The notes beneath the pieces are model-generated. The model was not told the origin of the DNA, did no database searches, and saw nothing but the letters and a program-made list of their open reading frames with translations. From Cymbidium sinense (taxonomy: Eukaryota; Streptophyta; Magnoliopsida; Asparagales; Orchidaceae): DNA of 64,000 bases. Positions 12,572 to 25,399 of this stretch are shown here, piece by piece. The stretch spans positions 33,702,983-33,766,982 of the forward strand of contig CM038223.1 of NCBI GenBank assembly GCA_021442155.1, given 5' to 3'. How positions within the stretch are numbered: position 1 is the stretch's first letter; every line of letters starts with the position of its first letter. A program made the translations under genes and the position numbers.

Positions 12572-13430
12572 ATGGATAAACCTTCTTACACTGGTGCTAT
12601 CTCATCCAACTCCCCTTCCTCTGATCGCAATGTTCCTTCCATTAAGCTTATATTTTTGCACTAATATCATGATAGATTTGTTGAAGGCAGTGATAATGGC
12701 ATTCTAAAAAGGCTAATACAAAAATGGCAAACCTACCATATACCTGACTGAATCAGAAGCTGCTCAATTAATAAAACCTCTCAAATTTACTTTGGTTGAC
12801 AACTTTACCTACAAGCATCCCAAGTTGCACATAATCCATAAGCACTTTCATGAACTAAGGCTTCTTGGTGAATGGAACATTTTCCTACTTGATTGATGGC
12901 ACCTTGCTTTTATACTTAGTAGAGAGGAAGACTATGTAACAAGGCTCTTCACAAAAAAAAACTCTACAACATTGACAATGTTCTAATGAAAAAACTCAAA
13001 TGAACCCTACTTTTGATTAGATTATAGAACCACCCATAGTCCATATTTTGATTAAACTACCAAACTTGAAACTCCATCTCCTTAATAAACATATTTTGTA
13101 ACTTTGGCAAACCCCTTTAACTTCATTTGCCCACCTGCAAGCTAACTAGACCTTCTATTGTTCGGGTTCTTGTAGAAATGGATATAATAACAACACATGA
13201 TGAAGAAATTTGGATTTGTACACCAACTAATAATTACTAGCAACAAGTAATTATAAAATAAAAGTGACACTATTGTCTAAAATGTAGAATGTTTGTCCAT
13301 TTTCTTGAAAATTTCTTCATTACAAATTTTGAATTAAGAGAAAGGAACACCAAAACTAATGGGAATGATAATGGAAATGTAAATGATCCCTCAATTCTTT
13401 TGCTAGAATGAATTCAATAATAACAAAGCA
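12572..13430 (+). pseudogene. L1 ORF1 remnant, DUF4283-like nucleic-acid binding protein
   Basis: The ATG at 12,572 (MDKPSYTGAISSNS) opens a frame soon broken by TAA. Pieces then match the DUF4283 pattern of plant LINE ORF1 in order: KPKLHIIHKHFHELRLLG, SREEDYVTRLF, EPPIVHILIKLPNLKLHLL, and RPSIVRVLVEMD-like sequence near 13,150. A YCLKCRMFVHF segment near 13,275 may be the relic of a CCHC knuckle. The family packages LINE RNA with ORF2 protein. Numerous stops and at least two frame changes; not functional. Confidence 0.7.
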
Positions 13431-13940
13431 TAACCTAAACATAATGTAGATCCAAAGAAACCCTAAATGCCATTTATAAGAAAAAATTCATAAAACACTA
13501 ATGTGTTACTCAAAAATCAATAAACCTTTAAGACTGAAGCATCGGACCATATACCCAATACAAATCATCTGCCTAAATAGCATGGGAAAGAACCTCTTAC
13601 TCATTGATCACCAGGTTTTGAACATGTAGATAACTTACGTCCTACTAGCACAGAAGAATTTAATTTTTAATTTCAATAAACCCAGCTCGATGAAGTACTA
13701 TCCTCTATACTTTAACATCAAACCTCCCACTATGAGGAACTAGGCCAAACTATGCAAGACATAAAGGAGGACTAGCTTCTACAAAAATATAAAAGAAACA
13801 AGCATAAAAGAATAAGGGAGCTAAGGCACGTAAACCCAAATGTAGCATCTTCTATAAAATAGGTTTTGTAGTTGGAATACTAGCCAATTAGTATGATAGG
13901 ATTACTACTAGAGCCTTTAGGGACTCAACGTACTCCAAAC

Positions 13941-14120
13941 ATGACTAACTTTATGATTTGGAATATTAGAGGCATTACTAATCCTAGTGTCTCTAATAGA
14001 CTAAAGAGTTCAATTAGGAGTCACAACCTTCATGCTTTTACAATCCTGGAACCTTAATTTAACCACAATAAGGAAGGCATCATAGAGAGTGGAATCAACT
14101 ATTTTAAATCAGTATTCCAA
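13941..14120 (+). pseudogene. L1 endonuclease N-terminus fragment
   Basis: From the ATG at 13,941 the frame reads MIWNIRGITNPSVSNRLK and then HAFTILEP, the usual opening of the plant L1 AP-endonuclease-like domain (NIRG for the conserved N, LEP for the catalytic Glu motif). After about 55 residues the sequence moves directly toward the RT region, so some 200 residues of endonuclease are missing. Confidence 0.7.
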
Positions 14121-14179
14121 GAGCAAGAGGTGAATCTAAAACTATTTCAAGAGGAACTACTTGATTCTAGTAAGTTTAT

Positions 14180-15080
14180 GTAAATCAACTTGATCTTGCA
14201 TATATCCCTATGGAAGATGAAATTAAGAGGACTACTAATTCTCTTAGTGGATCCAAAGTAGTATGACCTGATGGATACACAACCCATTACTACCAACATG
14301 CTTGGCAATGGATTATGATAGATGTAATCTTAGCTACACAGGCCTTCTTTTGGGCATGGATAGACATAAATACTCTAGCTCTACCTCCATTATTCTCATT
14401 CCTAAATCCAATAATAAATTTATTTGGGAAAATTTCATGCTTATATGCCTTACATATGTCATTAGCAAAACTATCAATAACAATCGCTTTCAACCACGCC
14501 TTCTTGAACTCATCCACAAAAACCAAACAACATTCAAAAAAATAAGGAACATAGCTAAAATATATTATTGGCCCAAGAACTTACTCAAGACCTAGATATG
14601 AAATGTAGAGGAGGGAACATGATAACCAACATAAAGAAATCCTTTCATACACTAAATTGGAAATTCATCATTGCATCAATGAAAGCTAGAGGATTTTAGG
14701 AAGAATTTTGCAACTGGTTCAGATGCCACTCTCTAATAAATATTGCTCTATCCTTATCAATAAAAGAGGCTAATGGCTTTTTCAAAGAATCTAGAGGCAT
14801 AAAAAAGGTTGGCAACCTATCTCCTTCACTTTTTATACTAACTTTTGATAATCTTTCTTGATGGATTGATGCTAGCCATAATTCCAAAAGATCTCTCAAC
14901 TACAAAACCGAAGGAAGGATTAACATATCTCATTTAGCTTTCACTGATGATGTTTTACTATTTTTCAATGGATCTAAAAACTTAATAAGGAGAATTATAC
15001 ACTTGCTCAACACATTTGAAATCATTTTTGGAATGACTTTCAATAAGACAAAATGCCTCTTCATATTGGGTAAGCATTAC
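14180..15080 (+). pseudogene. L1 reverse transcriptase remnant
   Basis: Motifs in order: EDEIKRTTNSLSGSK with PDGY (14,205-14,280, the usual PGPDG box with the first P lost), SIILIPKSNN (~14,390, in a second frame), YVISKTINNNRFQP and ELIHKNQTTF (14,455-14,535), and HLAFTDDVLLFF with the catalytic FTDD at 14,940-14,951, followed by MTFNKTKC. The FADD-type box is therefore still present, but at least three frame changes and many stops make the domain dead. Overlapping frames at 14,302-14,595 and 14,315-14,545 each carry part of it. Confidence 0.8.
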
Positions 15081-15159
15081 AACACAAATTGGAAATGGAT
15101 TCAAGATTCCACTGGCTTCATAAATGATACAACCTTGAAAAGCTCAACATTGATTTACT

Positions 15160-15447
15160 TGGCTTCAAGTGAATCGATGGATAAAACCAAAAGATGACTG
15201 CATCAAAATCAACATTGATGGTAACTTCAAAAGTGATACCACCTTGGTTCATCTCATATACTTTTGAGAGGATTAAATTGTTATTACAACAATTCCAAAT
15301 TAATGTCATCCACATTTACAAAGATGGTAACCAACCAGAAAACCAATTGGCAAGTTTGGGTTCCCAATCTGAAAGGTTTATTTTCTCCCATCATCCCATA
15401 CCTTTTATCCTCGACTTGCTTGGCTTACCTTACATTAGAAAGATGTA
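15160..15447 (+). pseudogene. L1 C-terminal RNase H-like remnant
   Basis: WIKPKDDCIKINIDGN (from 15,176) is the start of the plant L1 RNase H domain with the catalytic D in KINxDG. The end is INVIHIYKDGNQPENQLA (15,300-15,355) and GLPYIRKM-stop (15,422-15,448). The middle ~80 residues are missing. The same domain occurs in the second L1 at 27.06-27.56 kb. Confidence 0.75.
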
Positions 15448-17399
15448 ACAACCATACCCATACCAATTATTCCTTTTCTTTTGATCAGGTGTCATAGATT
15501 GTACTTTTCTCTTTATTACTATAGTAAATTTTGCTTAAAAAAAGTATAGTAAAGTTTATTTTGGTGTAGGGTTTGTAGTTCCATGTAAGGGCAAGCCACT
15601 TTAGTTAATTACAACTTAGGAATGAATGATCTCTTCTTATGAATACTTTGGATTAATGAAATAGATTTTATTTTTATGGATTTCAAAGCTTGTCTTAAAA
15701 GGATGGAGAGTTGAAAATTTAATAGAGAGTGCTACAAAGGGGAAGAGTTCATTTTAGAATCCAATAGGGAATACATAAGAAATGCTTTTAGATACTGGAA
15801 AGCCTACTAAGCATTTCAACTAACCTACCATTAGGCTTTAGAATTTTGAGATTGAATTTAATAAAGTTTTGAATTGATATTTTATTAAAATCTAGGACTT
15901 AGATTCATATAACATAAGACTGTAAAAATGCCTATTGGTTGAAGATGTACTCCAAAAGGATACTTTAGAATCTAAACCTATAAGTTCTTCTGATATAAAT
16001 TAGAGGCTCAACCTAATTTAATATTTGATAATTATTAGTTTTTTCTTTCACTTGAGAAAATGAACATATCTCTGACTCTTCTCAACTTACCACCCAGTTA
16101 GAAGGGTTACCAGCTAATGCACCTAATCAATTTTATATCCATGAATTCAATCTTCATGTTATGCATGGTGGTTGTAATGTTATATCTTAGGAAGGAATTT
16201 AATAAACTAAACTCACTCCTTATCCTTATGATAGCATTGGGTATGATATGCATCTAAATAATGTTATGAATTTTATCTTTTATATTTTGAGTTATGATTC
16301 ATTTTAAGGTCTTGTATATGCAATTTATTCTTACAATGATATGTAGTTAGAAGAAATCGTGGGCCAAATAAAAAAGAGGCACACTTCTCCAAAGAAGGGT
16401 GATCATTTTCACAAGTTAGATGCCACCCATATGTGCAATGGATGAAGCACCCAATCGAAGAGGAATGAATAATATGTTATCATGTTTCATAAAAGCTAAT
16501 TATTTCTAATTGCTTTTATGTTGTACCTATGGATTTTATTAAAATGTAGTTATGAGTTTCTTTATTTTATGTTTGCATTGTTTAAGTTTAATGGGATAAA
16601 AATTTTAATTTTTTAAGAGCCTAATGTTCTAGGCATTTCATCACAAAAAGAAACCTAGAAAAAGTAAGTTGTTCTATTGCACATCGCAAAATAAAAAAGC
16701 TAATTTAAAATAATATAATAAGTTGGTGTAGCCAGGTACTATTATACACCCAAAAGAAAGAAAAAATGGGCAACCGAGTAAATCCCATATATTGTACAAC
16801 TTATAATTAAACATTTTGATCTATGTGAGTCTCTCTCTAGGATCGTCACATTCTTTAGGGACCTTCAGTTGGTAAAATCAGCTCCTACTATTCCTAGTCC
16901 CCATAGATCCTAACCTAATTCTAGGCTCTAATTACACTTTAAATTTTCAAAATAAATTTTTAATCCCTGCAAAATAAATGTAAAGAAATATGCACAACAC
17001 ACTAGAAATTTATATTTCAAACATACAGAATTAACATTAGTTGCTTTCCAAGCCCACTTATCCTATTGGGCTATACTCAGGGACTTAAGCAGCACTGGCA
17101 AGTAAATAATATTTATTTATATTTTATTATGCCGATCCTTTTTAGGGCAGTCCCCTATAGAAAATAGCAGTAGCCTAAAAGAATGCCCTAACATCCAAAC
17201 CAGCAAGCAAACATTCCTAGCCATCTAATCTAAAATATTACACCATAAAATAAAATAAAAAACATTACAAAATATTATAGATCATCAGCCTAACTTAAGT
17301 CTAGGGCCAGTGACTAAATAATCTAGTGTGTGAGAAAGGGGCTTATATGGTATGACTTTACTAGGTGTTTTAAGTTCATGTTTTGGTTTAATTTAAAAT

Positions 17400-20030
17400 T
17401 TAATCTTTTACTTTTCATAATTTAACTTTATAAGTATGTGTCATTGTTAAACCACAAGTTCAAGGAATCAAGACCTCCTTCAGACCTACCTTGGGTGTCT
17501 AGACTATATACCATATGATAGTTAGTCATGAAAAGTTTTGTTTTCAATTGATTTCCTTTATTTTATAATTTGTTAAATTTATCATTAAGGAATTTTAATT
17601 TAAATAGTTTGATAACTTTTTTAGTTTATTTCCAATTTTAGTTTATTTTATGTTAAGATACAAAATTAGATTTTAAAGAATGAAGAATAAAATAAACTCC
17701 ATTTTGTATGGAACCCATACTATTCAACATCCTAATTCTAGTAGAATGAGTTTTTCATCTATTCTAAATGTCAAACTAAGATCCTAAGTATTTAATTAAC
17801 TTCTTTTGAATTTATTTGAATGATTTATTTTAAGTTGGGTTTGATTTGAATACTATTTTAATTCTATTTTAGGGTTAGAGTTTATATAACATAATGTTAT
17901 TAAGATTCACAGACTTCATTCTTATAACATTTCTTTTATCTTGATTAATGTTTGTTTAGTTTAATCTATTACCATTACTTCAAATTAAAAATATTTTTTA
18001 AAATCTTATTTAAAAGTTTATGTTATCATAATTGCATTTAATTTTCATTTTAATTTGATTTGAGGTAAAATGATTTGATTCATTTACATTTTATGTTATC
18101 TAATCTTCATATTTTTTTAAGATGTATATAGTTTCACTATTTAAACTTCTACTTTACCTTATGTTTCTTTTGATTTGATTAATGTTCCTTAGTTTGATTT
18201 ATGGTCTTTTTATTTATAACATTTAATTAAGATTTATAGTGTTTCCTTAAACCTTAACTAAGAGTTTAATTATATATCATGATTAAATTTAATTCAATGT
18301 TTTCTTTTAAGTTCTTTTTGGTTTCAAGTGATTACATTTATTTATTTTATTCCATTTAGCTTTTAAGTTATGTAGGATGTGTATAGTTACATAGCTTGGC
18401 TTTTTTTATTAAATATTCATTTAATTTCATATATTATAATTAGTTAATTTATTTGATTTGAATTAATCTTATTCATTTGATTCATTAATGTTTATGTTTA
18501 TTAGCTTGAATGAATTAACTTAATTCACATAAGTTGATTTTTTAATTCAAACTTAATTTAAAGTTTTTGATTTTATCATTTGAATAATTTATTATATTTC
18601 AATTTCATAACATAAGATGATTCATTAATTTATGCATTTTTAATTCATCATTTGTTTTAATTATAATGGAATTTTATATGTTAAAACATCATTATTTAAT
18701 TAAATCTCTTAAAGTGAAGTTTTATTTATCAAATTCAACCTTGTGAACTTAGGAAATGAACTACTTTAGGCACCAAACCTAGCCTAAGCCATTCCAAACT
18801 TTTAGTTTATTTAGGTTTGCTCGATTTGATTAATCATTTCTTTCTTGTTTTTATATTTGGAACTATCTTGTTCATTAACTTAAATAGGTTTAAGGAATTT
18901 CCACATTAATTAATTCCATATTCGGGTATAAAATCCAGAGGTTAAATAACTTTGGTTTTCATTTAAATAATTAGTTTATTATCATTTAATTAATTTCATA
19001 ATTGTAGGTTTAGTCAATTTTTTTATATCTTTAATTATTTCATAAACCTTAAATATATAATTTATTGAATTCCTTAACTTCAAAGGGTTAATAAATTTTT
19101 CTTAGCTGTTATGATGTTAATGAAAATGATTTAGATTGATTTTATAGATTTTTATGATTTTTGTGATTTATTATTTATAATTTAGTTTAAATTGATCTAG
19201 GGATTGGAAATTCAATAACGTCTAACCCAGAGATACTTTGGCTTTGAAATATTTATGATAAGTGGGTTCCTTGCCAATTTAAGTTTTCTAAATTTTCATC
19301 TTAATCAAATGTATAATTTAAGATTAATTAGGGTTTTAATTATTTGAATAACACTTAACTTTAGTTTAAATTAGAAAGAATAATTAGGGATTTTAATTTT
19401 TCTTAAATTTCCCTTTAGAAGATGAATCTATAAAGAGTTTATTTAGATTTTTTGGAGTTTTGGTTAATTTATTATGATTTTTTAAAGTTCATAATAATTA
19501 ATTAGATTAATTAATTCACTTATTTACTTAATTAAGTCATTTTTGAAAATTATTAAGCTCTAGAGAGTTCTAATGATTTTTTTAGATTTATTAACGTTCA
19601 TTATAATAATATAAGTTGATTTTAAATTTTCTTTAGAACTTTTCTAATTTATTACTAATTTATTTCATTAATTTATGAGTTTATGAATGAAAATTTAATA
19701 TCTATGAATTTACTTTCCAATAAATCATTATACTTTTATCTAAGGCGTGTTTAAACCTTAATTTCAATTCCCCAAAGTTTCAAAATGATTGAAATAATGG
19801 TTTGAGTTTAATTTAGGTTTTATTATTTTTAATCAAAGCTAAATTAAACCAAAATTACCTAATAAAAATTGGGTATTTTGTTTTAAATAGATTCCTCTCA
19901 CTAAGATGAATCCATGGAACCCTTATTTATATTTTTTTGGTTGATTATTTTATTTGGTATGAATTTTGGAGTTTCTTGACATTTTTATTATTATATAATA
20001 TTAAAAATAATTGATTTTCTTACTTAATCT
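17400..20030 (+). other. AT-rich body of R2, no gene seen
   Basis: 2.6 kb of AT-rich DNA with no open frame of note. Near 17,440 it carries one weak copy of the short conserved unit found twice each in R3 and R4 (GTGTCATTGTTAAACCACA shared with 55,296). Confidence 0.5.
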
Positions 20031-22330
20031 AGTCAGTGCCTATGAGGCGCTAATTGGTTGTCTTTTTACATGTCGTGTAGTGCCATTGGACCCCGTGGGA
20101 TCCATGCAGATCCCACATCAAAAAATAGCAAAGACAAATGAGTGGCTATGACTGTTCGATCAAAGCAAGACTTAACCCACAATTCCTATAGAATTCAAAT
20201 CAAATGGTTCAATTATATTATGGCCATCCATTCTAAATAAAAGGAACAAATGGTGGTGATTTCATCCTAGATCTCTCACTGGAAATCAAGACCCGTCCAT
20301 CCTTAGACGGTGAATTTCAGTAATCTAGGCTACAGTTTCTCACAATTTTGATTATGAAATGATCGAGGGTTTATTTCTTATCTATCTATATGGCTTCATC
20401 TTGATAGAAGTTAAATTGCTTTCATAAAAGACCAAATTGTGGATGTGAAGTGGTGGAGTTGAGTCCATACCTTACTAGCATTAATCCATAGCGACAGAAG
20501 CACTTTGAAAACCTTCACCTTGACTAGATTAAACTTTGGTGAAGAAATCTTGGCTTGCCTCCCTGTCAATCATCGTGGACACCAATGCTCCACTGCTTGT
20601 CATAGAGTTTGATCAAAATCTAGCCCACCAGTGGTGGGGAACTCTGGTGAATGTTCAATCACATTTGCCTCCATCCAAAGAATGTGAAGGAAATTTCAAT
20701 AAGACTTAAAGATCTCATTTTACTTCATCCAAGCTTGGCTAAAAGCTTTGATATTTGTTGCCAGATCTCCAGCCTGCCACAATGAAAGACATAACTAAGG
20801 GCTCAATTGAGTCCCTCTTCACCTCAAGAGCATTTAAGGGTGATTGAATTCATGGGAGGAAGTTTGCTTCCTCTCTTTCCATAAATTACTTAGAGCCATA
20901 TATGGGGGATTTGGGATGGTCAAAATCTAGCAGCCTATAATGAAAACTCTGGTTAAGGGGTTGGTTTGCCCTCTATTCACCTCAAGAACATGTGAGGGTT
21001 GCTATCTTGATAAGATTGACTCTTCTTCCTCTCCCTTTTGCTTTTGGCCATGAGCTTCTTCTTGGAGAAATAAAAATTGATTTTCCATGGTGATTTCCAC
21101 CCTTGGGGGCTAGCTCCAAGGGTGGTCAACTGATTTGAGAAAGTGCAAATCAGTCATGGTGAAGGGGTGGATGAGTATGGAGGAGATAAAATGGACTTTA
21201 ATTTCTTCCTTACCATAGCTATGGATCATCTTCCATGAAATCTTACATGGCATCTTTTGACCTTTTGGCACCACCATAACACCTCTTTTGATTGGTGGCT
21301 GATTGGCCTAGTCAAACCAAGATGAATAATTGGTCAAACTCAAATCTATTTGTGTTTGAATTGATGGTTGAGCTTAGTTCAATGTCATTTGGATTTAAAT
21401 TGATTAAAGTGATTTGATTATATTTCTTTGATTAATTTATTTTAGATTTGATTTTCAATCATTGTTAATTATCCAATAGGTACTTTAGAGTTCAGTTGTT
21501 CCATGTCATGTGAGGGTTTAATTTGGTTTTATCTTAATTGGACCTATTTTAACTTAAACGGGTTAAATTAAGTTCAATTGAGTCAATTGACCAACATTAC
21601 TCAATTAAGGTATGTTTAAACTCCAATCATGTTTAATAACATATATGGAATGATTTGGAGTGATTAATTTTATTTGTTTAAAGTTGATTTAAATTTTGAC
21701 CTATTTGACCCAAATTGGGCTCAATGGGTTAAGTTCGATCCTTTTAGGTCAAAAGACCAAATTGGCCAAATTAAAACCAATTATTGGTTGGATTATATCT
21801 AATTATAATTTTGAAATGATTTTATACATTTAATTTGAATTGATTTCAATTTAATTTGGGTTTAGATTCAATAAGGTCATTTAGGTCTATTTAAATCAAA
21901 TAATCTAATTAGCCCAATTATGACCTTATTGGATTTGTATTTATTTAAATTCATGTTCACTTAATAATTTTGAGCCTTTGGAATGATTTTATTTGGTCAA
22001 ATTTTAGTGGGTTGACCTTTGACCTAACGAGACCCATTTAAGTCAACTATATGTCAAATGGTTGACCATCTTCGACTTTCATTTGGATTTAGTTTTAAGT
22101 TCATTTCCATTCATGCATAGACTTTATGCTTTTTTTAATTTTGCTTTTATTTGAATTTCCTTGGGTTTAAGAGGTTTTGAGCTTAGGTAGGTTAATTGGG
22201 TTAACCACCACAATTATTTTAGTCTAAGATTAGTTGGATTTATGTTTCAAGAATATGTTTGATTCAATCATTTATTTAGATTTGAGTTTATTTTGGGTCC
22301 ACCTAAACCTACTAGGTTAGGCTAAACCCT
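20030..22330 (+). repeat. R2 GC-richer block and GGTCAA field
   Basis: 20,030-21,330 is less AT-rich than its surroundings. TTTGATCAAAATCTAG and CACCAGTGGTGGGG (20,609-20,645) match R3 near 57,506-57,540. From 21,350 the sequence becomes a field of GGTCAA/TTGACC words, e.g. GACCCAAATTGGGCTCAA near 21,707 and GGTCAAAAGACCAAATTGG near 21,747. No coding frame is credible. Confidence 0.6.
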
Positions 22331-22499
22331 ATAAATTTTCACTAGGTCACCAAATATAGTGTCCAAAGTGCTTAATCAAGAGGCTTCTAATCTATGATTA
22401 AGTGTCCTAATTACTAGTTTAGAGATGATGTTAACTCTATCCAAAAATGAGGTCAACACCTCACTCATTGATAATTCCTTTTATGCTCCCACCTAGATT

Positions 22500-23255
22500 G
22501 TGTAATCCCATGTCTGAAATAAGATCTTTATGGATGAGAGTATGTTGGTACCTCTCCTTTTTCTTGATGTTAATAAAGAGATCAGGGTCACTCATTACTA
22601 CACTTTTTTATTCTTGTTTATGAATTTAACTGACATTTGAACTTTTTAGAATGGAAAATGCTAAGGAGGAAAGAGCAAGAGGATTTGAAGAATAGGTCTA
22701 GGAATGAAAAATTTGGCTGCCTAGGGGTCTTATTTATAGACAAGGTCTAGTATCATGGTGTTGGTTTGGTAGCGCTTAGACGCTAGCCGTTCTGTCCTAA
22801 TTTATGGAATAAAGTGTTGTAACATTCTGCATTTAGTGCCTAAGTGCTAGTCAACCAGTCAACCCACTTTTTTTCATTTTTTTATTATAGTACTGCAACA
22901 TTATGGTGATTTTTACTCAACACCTAGGTGTTGAGAGTTATGTATAATATTTATATATATTTTTCATCTAGGAAAAAAGAATATTTGCAGGTTCGATTGT
23001 ATGAGACCATTCTAGAAACTCAAAAAAAGAGAAATAGCTTTGCCTTTAATCCAATTCTTAAGCCTCCCAGTAATGCAATATCCTTCTAATGAATCTTGAA
23101 CTCCTAATCTTTTACAACTAACATTAAACTTACTACTAACTAATAAACATTAAGCATATATATTTCTATATATATATGATTGCCTCTCAACAAGTGTTTA
23201 GTTTAACATCCTGAGCCTGATGTAGATTTTCTAATTTTGAAGGTCATCGACTAAA
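22500..23255 (-). other. Element B 3' internal region, inner part
   Basis: On the element strand this follows the integrase end and precedes R2. It includes CAACACCTAGGTGTTGAG near 22,919, a perfect 18-base palindrome, and the related words TAGCGCTTAGACGCTAG and TGCCTAAGTGCTAG. Similar GC-containing words occur in the B LTR near 9,960-10,110. No frame is seen. Confidence 0.4.
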
Positions 23256-25380
23256 TTAATGGACTCTTTAAATTGAGTCTAATTTCCTTTATAATATGGC
23301 TTAAGTTATTGACCATTCACATTTAAGAATTTCGTTCATCTTTAGGTCATGAATATATATAGCAATATGTCCATAAATCTTAACAATAGGCTAGACCATC
23401 TTTATCTTAGTTTTCTAAAATTAATTATAATTTGGAATTAAATAAGAATATTTGTCTTCTAGGCTTAAACAACTTCGTAATGATCTTCTAGTGCCATTTT
23501 TTCAATTTATTCTTTATATATCCTTTTTAAAAAATAATTTCCTATTTTAGTTGGATTACATCAATAATATACTTTAAGTCCTTATATTTTTGCTTTAGTT
23601 ATGGATATTCTTTCTAGACATTTACAACAAGATGTACCTTGTTGTATGCTTTTTTCTAATGACATTCTTCTTGTTAATAAGAATAGAGAGGGAGACCAAG
23701 AAAAAATTGAACTATGGAGTCCAACCATAGGGTTAAAGGTTTTCATTTTAGTATATTTAAAACTAAATATATGGAGTGTAATTTTAGGTGTAGAAGTTTT
23801 AGTAGTGGGGTTATTACATTGGGTGACCAAGTCATTAAAAAGAGTGAGAGATTCAAATATCTAGGCTCTATTACTCAACATGATGGTGAAATAGATGGAG
23901 ATGTTATTAGTAGAATTCAAGTTGGATGGTTGAAGTGGAGGAATGCATCTAATCTATTTTGTGATAGAAAAGTATCGCTTAGACTTAAGGGATAATTTTA
24001 TAAGATGGTGGTAAGACCTGCAATGATTTATGGTGTAGAATGTTGGCCAATAAAAGGGAAGCACAAGACAAAGTTAAGTGTTGTAGAGATAAGGATGCTC
24101 AGGTGGATGAGGGGATTTACACTTAGAGATAAAATGTGAAATGAGTATGTTCAGAAAAAATTTGGAGTAGCTCTAGTGGCAAATAAGATTAGAGAAAGTT
24201 GCCTTAGATGGTTGAGCCCATAAAGATTCAACCATCCGATGTATCGATTAGGAGAATAGATGTATTAGATTTTCCTTAGGTTAAGAAAGGTTGAGGTAGA
24301 CCAAAAAATACTTAGTTAATGTATAAACAATGTCTTTAGTTTATTAGAATTAAATGAGAATTTGACACATAATAGGACACAATGGAGATGAAAGACTCAT
24401 GTAGATGACCACACACAGTTGGATAAAGGCTTTTATTATGGTTATTATTATTGTTTATATATCCATGAATTTTTATATGCTCCCAATCTTATTTCTTCCA
24501 ACTTAGTTAAATCTATGAGTTACTTTTATGACCTATTTTTATATCAAAATTTAATTTCTTAATTGCACAAAATCCTTTGTGCTCTAATTCCAATGGTAGG
24601 TATCATGCCTTCCCAAATACTAAACTATATGGAGACATTTTAATAGGTGTTCTGCATGTGATTTTATAAGCCCATAATGCATCATTTCATTTTAATGACC
24701 AATCCTTTCTAATAAGACCTATATTATTTTCTAAAATCCTATTTATCTCCCTATTTGAAATTCCAACTTGGCCACTAGTTTGGAGATGATAGGTAGTAGC
24801 TATTTTATGCTATACTCCATGATTTCTTAAAATTTATTTCACATATTTATTACATAAATGAGTACCTTCATCACTAATAATGATAGTATGTCTTCCAAAT
24901 CTTGTAAAAATATTTTTATTTAAAAATTTAATAGTTACCTTAGAATCATTCTTCGGTGTAGCTATTGCTTCTATCCATTTGGAAACACAATCAACACCAA
25001 CTAAAATATCTTCATTCCCATATGAAGAAATAAATGGTCCCGTAAAGTTTAATCCCCACACATCAAAGATTTTTACCTCTAAAATATGATTTAATAAGCA
25101 TTTTTATGCTAAGAGATATTTCCTATTCTTTAGCATTTCTCAAATTTTTTAACATATTCATGTACATCTCTAAATAAGGTTGACCAATAAAATGCACTTT
25201 GTAATATTTTAGCAGCTATTTTGTTACCTCCAAAATATCCTCCATATTTAGAATCGTGACATGATCTTATAATTTTTAAAATTTCACTATCAGGTATACA
25301 TCTTCTTACAATCTCATCTGGACACTTCTTATACAGATAAGGTTCATCCCAAAAATAAAATTTTATATAATATAAAAATT
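23255..25380 (-). pseudogene. Element B integrase remnant, split by an RTE fragment
   Basis: The catalytic core lies at 24,834-25,061: NFTGPF, VDCVSKWIEA and IISDEGTHLCNK. The family has an Asp where the first block reads N (LNFTGPF), so the first catalytic residue is lost. Downstream, a PIKMSPYSLVFGKA-type segment lies near 24,620-24,660. The frame breaks at 24,465 and resumes at 23,512 with KLKKWH-like and LFNSKL-like pieces typical of Athila integrase C-termini, ending near 23,290 with NVNGQ. The 930 bp gap is the RTE insertion 23,524-24,453. Confidence 0.8.
23524..24453 (+). mobile_element. RTE-type LINE fragment 1, 5'-truncated
   Basis: Flanked by an exact 11 bp duplication TTTATATATCC (23,513-23,523 and 24,454-24,464). 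It carries the 3' part of an RTE RT frame: LSPYIFALVMDILSRHL, then FSND where the family has FADD, YMECNFRCRSFSSG, FKYLGSITQHDGEIDGDV, RKVSLRLKG (stop at 23,993), and the tail ends in a TTA-rich microsatellite, as RTE elements do. It matches fragment 2 (38,663-39,824) almost end to end. Dead. Confidence 0.9.
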
Positions 25381-25399
25381 ATCTCTTTTGATGATAATT

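Larger units (their letters stand above)
12490..15555 (+). mobile_element. L1-type LINE, full order but internally deleted
   Basis: Plus-strand L1 remnant that splits the head of R2. In order: an ORF1 with a DUF4283-like region, the first ~55 residues of the endonuclease, RT, and a C-terminal RNase H, followed by a short 3' tail with an A7 run near 15,535. Most of the endonuclease and the stretch between RT and RNase H are gone. The edges are inferred from where similarity to R3 breaks and resumes. A target duplication is probable but too diverged to fix. Confidence 0.8.
12258..22500 (+). repeat. Family R copy R2, inserted in element B and split by an L1
   Basis: It begins at TGTGTGGGAATTTTATTTGG, matching the start of R3 at 52,381 (both continue with ACACCA(T/C)ACAGATCTT). 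The head is interrupted at about 12,490 and resumes at about 15,555 (GTAGTTCCATGTAAGGGC against TAGTTCCCTATGGAGG in R3). Then follow body (17.4-20.0 kb), GC-richer block (20.03-21.33 kb), GGTCAA field (21.35-22.3 kb) and tail with AAAATGAGGTCAACACCTC near 22,445. Without the L1 it is about 7.1 kb. The right edge is uncertain between 22,470 and 22,700. No coding capacity is seen. Confidence 0.75.
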
